Below are positions 61,801 to 64,000 of a stretch of DNA of 64,000 nucleotides, in pieces (within the stretch, counting starts at the first letter, position 1; each line of letters starts with the position of its first letter). Both the position numbers and the translations under genes were made by a program. The notes below the pieces were generated by a model that was not told where the DNA came from, made no database searches, and was given only the letters and a program-made list of their open reading frames with translations. This DNA comes from Clusia tigrina (taxonomy: Eukaryota > Arthropoda > Insecta > Diptera > Clusiidae): the NCBI GenBank assembly GCA_920105625.2, contig OV050032.1, positions 88,582,542 through 88,646,541 on the forward strand. Reading direction: 5' to 3'.

Positions 61801-64000
61801 TACTCGAGCCTTTTGTCAATTTAAGCAATCGCTCAAAGCTATGCTACCCTTGAGTCCCAAATCAAACACTGATAAAACTTCAAATAACCCTAACTTCTAT
61901 ACGGTACGTCCTACACCTATCAAAGTTTGCAACATACAAATGCTTGTAACTTTTTACTGGAGCGTCATAAAACCTTGAAATTTTGTAACAATAAAGTACT
62001 CGAGCCTCTTGTCAATTTAAGCTATCGCTAAAGCTATGCTACCCTTGAGGCTTTGTAACAATAAAGTACTCGAGCCTCTTGTCAATTTAAGCAATCGCTC
62101 AAAGCTATGCTACCCTTGAGTCCCAAATCAAACACTGATAAAACTTCAAATAACCCTAACTTCTATACGGTACGTCCTACACCTATCAAAGTTTGCAACA
62201 TACAAATGCTTGTAACTTTTTACTGGAGCGTCATAAAACCTTGAAATTTTGTAACAATAAAGTACTCTAGCCTCTTGTCAATTTAAGCTATCGCTCAAAG
62301 CTATGCTACCCTTGAGTCCCAAATCAAACACTGATAAAACTTCAAATGGCCCTAACTTCTATACGGTACGTCCTACACCTATCAAAGTTTGCAACATACA
62401 AATGCTTGTAACTTTTTACTGGAGCGTCATAAAACCTTGAAATTTTGTAACAATAAAGTACTCGAGCCTCTTGTCAATTTAAGCTATCGCTCAAAGCTAT
62501 GCTACCCTTGAGTCCCAAATCAAACACTGATAAAACTTCAAATGGCCCTAAATTCTACACGGTACGTCCTACACCTATCAAAGTTTGCAACATACAATTG
62601 CTTGTAACTTTTTACTGGAGCGTCATAAATTCTTGAAATTTTGTAATAATAAAGTACTCGAGCCTCTTGTCAATTTAAGCTATCGCTTTAAGCTATGCTA
62701 CCCTTGAGTCCCAAATCAAACACTGATAAAACTTCAAATGGCCCTAAATTCTACACGGTGCGTCCTACACCTATCAAAGTTTGCAACATACAAATGCTTG
62801 TAACTTTTTACTGGAGCGTCATAAATCCTTGAAATTTTGTAACAATAAAGTACTCAAGCCTCTTGTCAATTTAAGCTATCGCTCAAAGCTATGCTACCCT
62901 TGAGTTCCAAATCAAACACTGATAAAACTTCAAATGGCCCTAACTCCTATACGGTACGTCCTACACCTATCAAAGTTTGCAACATACAAATGCTTGTAAC
63001 TTTTTACTGGAGCGTCATAAAACCTTGAAATTTTGTAACAATAAAGTACTCGAGCCTCTTGTCAATTTAAGCTCTCGCTAAAGCTATGCTACCCTTGAGT
63101 CGTTGTAACAATAAAGTACTCGAGCCTCTTGTCAATTTAAGCAATCGCTCAAAACTATGCCAACCTTGAGTCCCAAATCAAATACTGATAAAACTTCAAA
63201 TGGCAATAACTTCTATACGGTACGTCCTAAACCTATCAAAGTTTGCAACATACAAATGCTTGTAACTTTTTACTGGAGCGTCATAAAACCTTGAAATTTT
63301 GTAACAATAAAGTACTCGAGCCTCTTGTCAATTTAAGTTATCGCTCAAAGCTATGCTACCCTTGAGTCCCAAATCAAACACTGATAAAACTTCAAATGGC
63401 CTTAACTTCTATACGGTACGTCCTACACCTATCAAAGTTTGCAACATACAAATGCTTGTAACTTTTTACTGGAGCGTCATAAAACCTTGAAATTGTGTAA
63501 CAATAAAGTAGTCCAGCCTCTTGTCAATTTAAGCTATCGCTAAAGCTATGCTACCCTTGAGTCGTTGTAACAATAAAGTACTCGAGCCTTTTGTCAATTT
63601 AAGCAATCGCTCAAAGCTATGCTACCCTTGAGTCCCAAATCAAACACTGATAAAACTTCAAATAACCCTAACTTCTATACGGTACGTCCTACACCTATCA
63701 AAGTTTGCAACATACAAATGCTTGTAACTTTTTACTGGAGCGTCATAAAACCTTGAAATTTTGTAACAATAAAGTACTCGAGCCTCTTGTCAATTTAAGC
63801 TATCGCTAAAGCTATGCTACCCTTGACTCTTTGTAACAATAAAGTACTCGAGCCTCTTGTCAATTTAAGCAATCGCTCAAAGCTATGCTACCCTTGAGTC
63901 CCAAATCAAACACTGATAAAACTTCAAATGGCCGTAACTTCTATACGGTAAGTCCTACACCTATCAAAGATTGCAACATACAAATGCTTGTAACTTTTTA
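58875..64000 (+). repeat. ~5-kb segmental block, copy 2 (cut by window end)
   Basis: Copy of 52445-57374. One extra 196-bp monomer lies at about 63.2-63.4 kb, with GGCAATAAC, CCTAAACC and AGTTATC, which raises the offset from 6430 to 6626. Differences are few: GTGAC against GTAAC near 60207, junction GAGTCTTTG (60470) with AGCCTCTTG against GAGTCGTTG with AGCTTCTTG, CAAATACTG near 61391, ACTACAAATGG near 61612, and CGCTTTAAGC near 62695. Composite junctions: 59028, 60470, 61324, 61786, 62050, 63102, 63564 and 63830. The similarity still holds at the last base, so the end of the duplication is unseen. Confidence 0.92.

Larger units (their letters stand above)
1..64000 (+). repeat. Continuous satellite DNA array, 196-bp monomer, head-to-tail
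   Basis: The landmark TTGTAACTTTTTACTGG recurs at 1, 197, 393, 589, 785 and 981, giving a 196-bp period, and the same monomer can be followed to the last base. All copies lie in the same orientation; I saw no inversion and no interrupting unique sequence. Length variants come from a 70-bp internal duplication (58 cases found) or from deletions of 1-9 bp. Neighbouring monomers mostly differ at a few diagnostic positions, and many multi-monomer blocks are almost identical. This is what is known of higher-order satellite arrays in eukaryotic centromeric or pericentromeric heterochromatin. Which chromosomal domain it occupies is inference. The array continues past both edges. I do not recognise the family name or species. 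Confidence 0.98.

Noticed and set aside
55440..63670. Telomere-like CCCTAAA or AACCCTAAC strings
   Set aside because: They occur once per monomer as variants of GGCCCTAAC and are never in tandem, so they are not telomeric repeats.
12247..63830. Mobile-element insertions at the 70-bp extra segments
   Set aside because: The extra 70 bp is a direct copy of monomer positions 40-109, with no terminal repeats or target-site duplication, so it is an internal tandem duplication.
1..64000. CRISPR array
   Set aside because: A long repeated pattern is present, but there are no unique spacers: the full 196-bp period is repeated, and no cas genes exist in the window.
1..64000. Promoter, tRNA or rRNA signals such as ATAAAA or TATAC boxes
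   Set aside because: These AT-rich strings recur every 196 bp as part of the monomer; nothing downstream resembles a transcript unit, and no tRNA or rRNA motif was recognised.

Overview
The whole 64-kb window is satellite DNA: one uninterrupted, head-to-tail tandem array with a 196-bp basic monomer. I see no protein-coding gene, RNA gene, transposon insertion, CRISPR array or unique sequence. Every stretch aligns to the same monomer, always in the same orientation, and both window edges cut through the array, so it extends further on each side. The consensus monomer is about 37% G+C and strongly strand-asymmetric (47 C to 26 G on the + strand). No open frame persists, because 196 is not a multiple of three and the consensus carries stops. 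Such an array indicates a nuclear eukaryotic genome in centromeric, pericentromeric or other constitutive heterochromatin. I do not recognise the satellite family and cannot name the lineage.

Monomer numbering used throughout: position 1 is the first T of TTGTAACTTTTT. Landmarks are a second TTGTAAC at 40-46, AGTACT at 52-57 (ScaI) overlapping CTCGAG at 56-61 (XhoI), CTTGAGT at 102-108, and CpGs at 20, 58, 83, 155 and 160. There are two unit types: the simple 196-bp monomer (roughly 306 in total, by length arithmetic) and a 266-bp composite monomer in which positions 40-109 are tandemly duplicated. I located 58 composite junctions. None lies in the first 12.2 kb; they are sparse from 12 to 24 kb and frequent afterwards.

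Layout: 1-12.2 kb holds only simple monomers, arranged in locally duplicated blocks (offsets 392, 1567, 4503 and 1957 bp). 12.2-13.3 kb is a short mosaic where composites first appear. 13.3-21.1 kb holds three copies of a block of about 2.4 kb, with a patchwork at 18.0-19.0 kb. 21.1-24.8 kb is a mosaic with a 1440-bp duplication. 24.8-28.6 kb is a near-identical triplicate (offsets 1442 and 980). 28.6-33.4 kb is mixed and contains variants that reappear 23 kb away. 33.4-46.4 kb is organised by a 1778-bp higher-order repeat (HOR) of three composites plus five simple monomers, around a 5.7-kb block (35.76-41.5 kb) built of 1372-bp (7 x 196) repeats. That block is duplicated nearly perfectly at 46.42-51.96 kb. 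52.4-57.4 kb is duplicated at 58.9-64.0 kb, separated by about 1.5 kb of more divergent monomers.

The biology on show is repeat evolution: nested HORs, unequal-crossover junctions that can be placed within tens of bases, short conversion-like patches, and transitions at all five CpGs consistent with cytosine methylation. I found no previously undescribed gene system. The most interesting features are the 266-bp composite monomer, its one-sided distribution, and the visible recombination junctions. Several near-identical multi-kb duplications also need checking as possible assembly artefacts.
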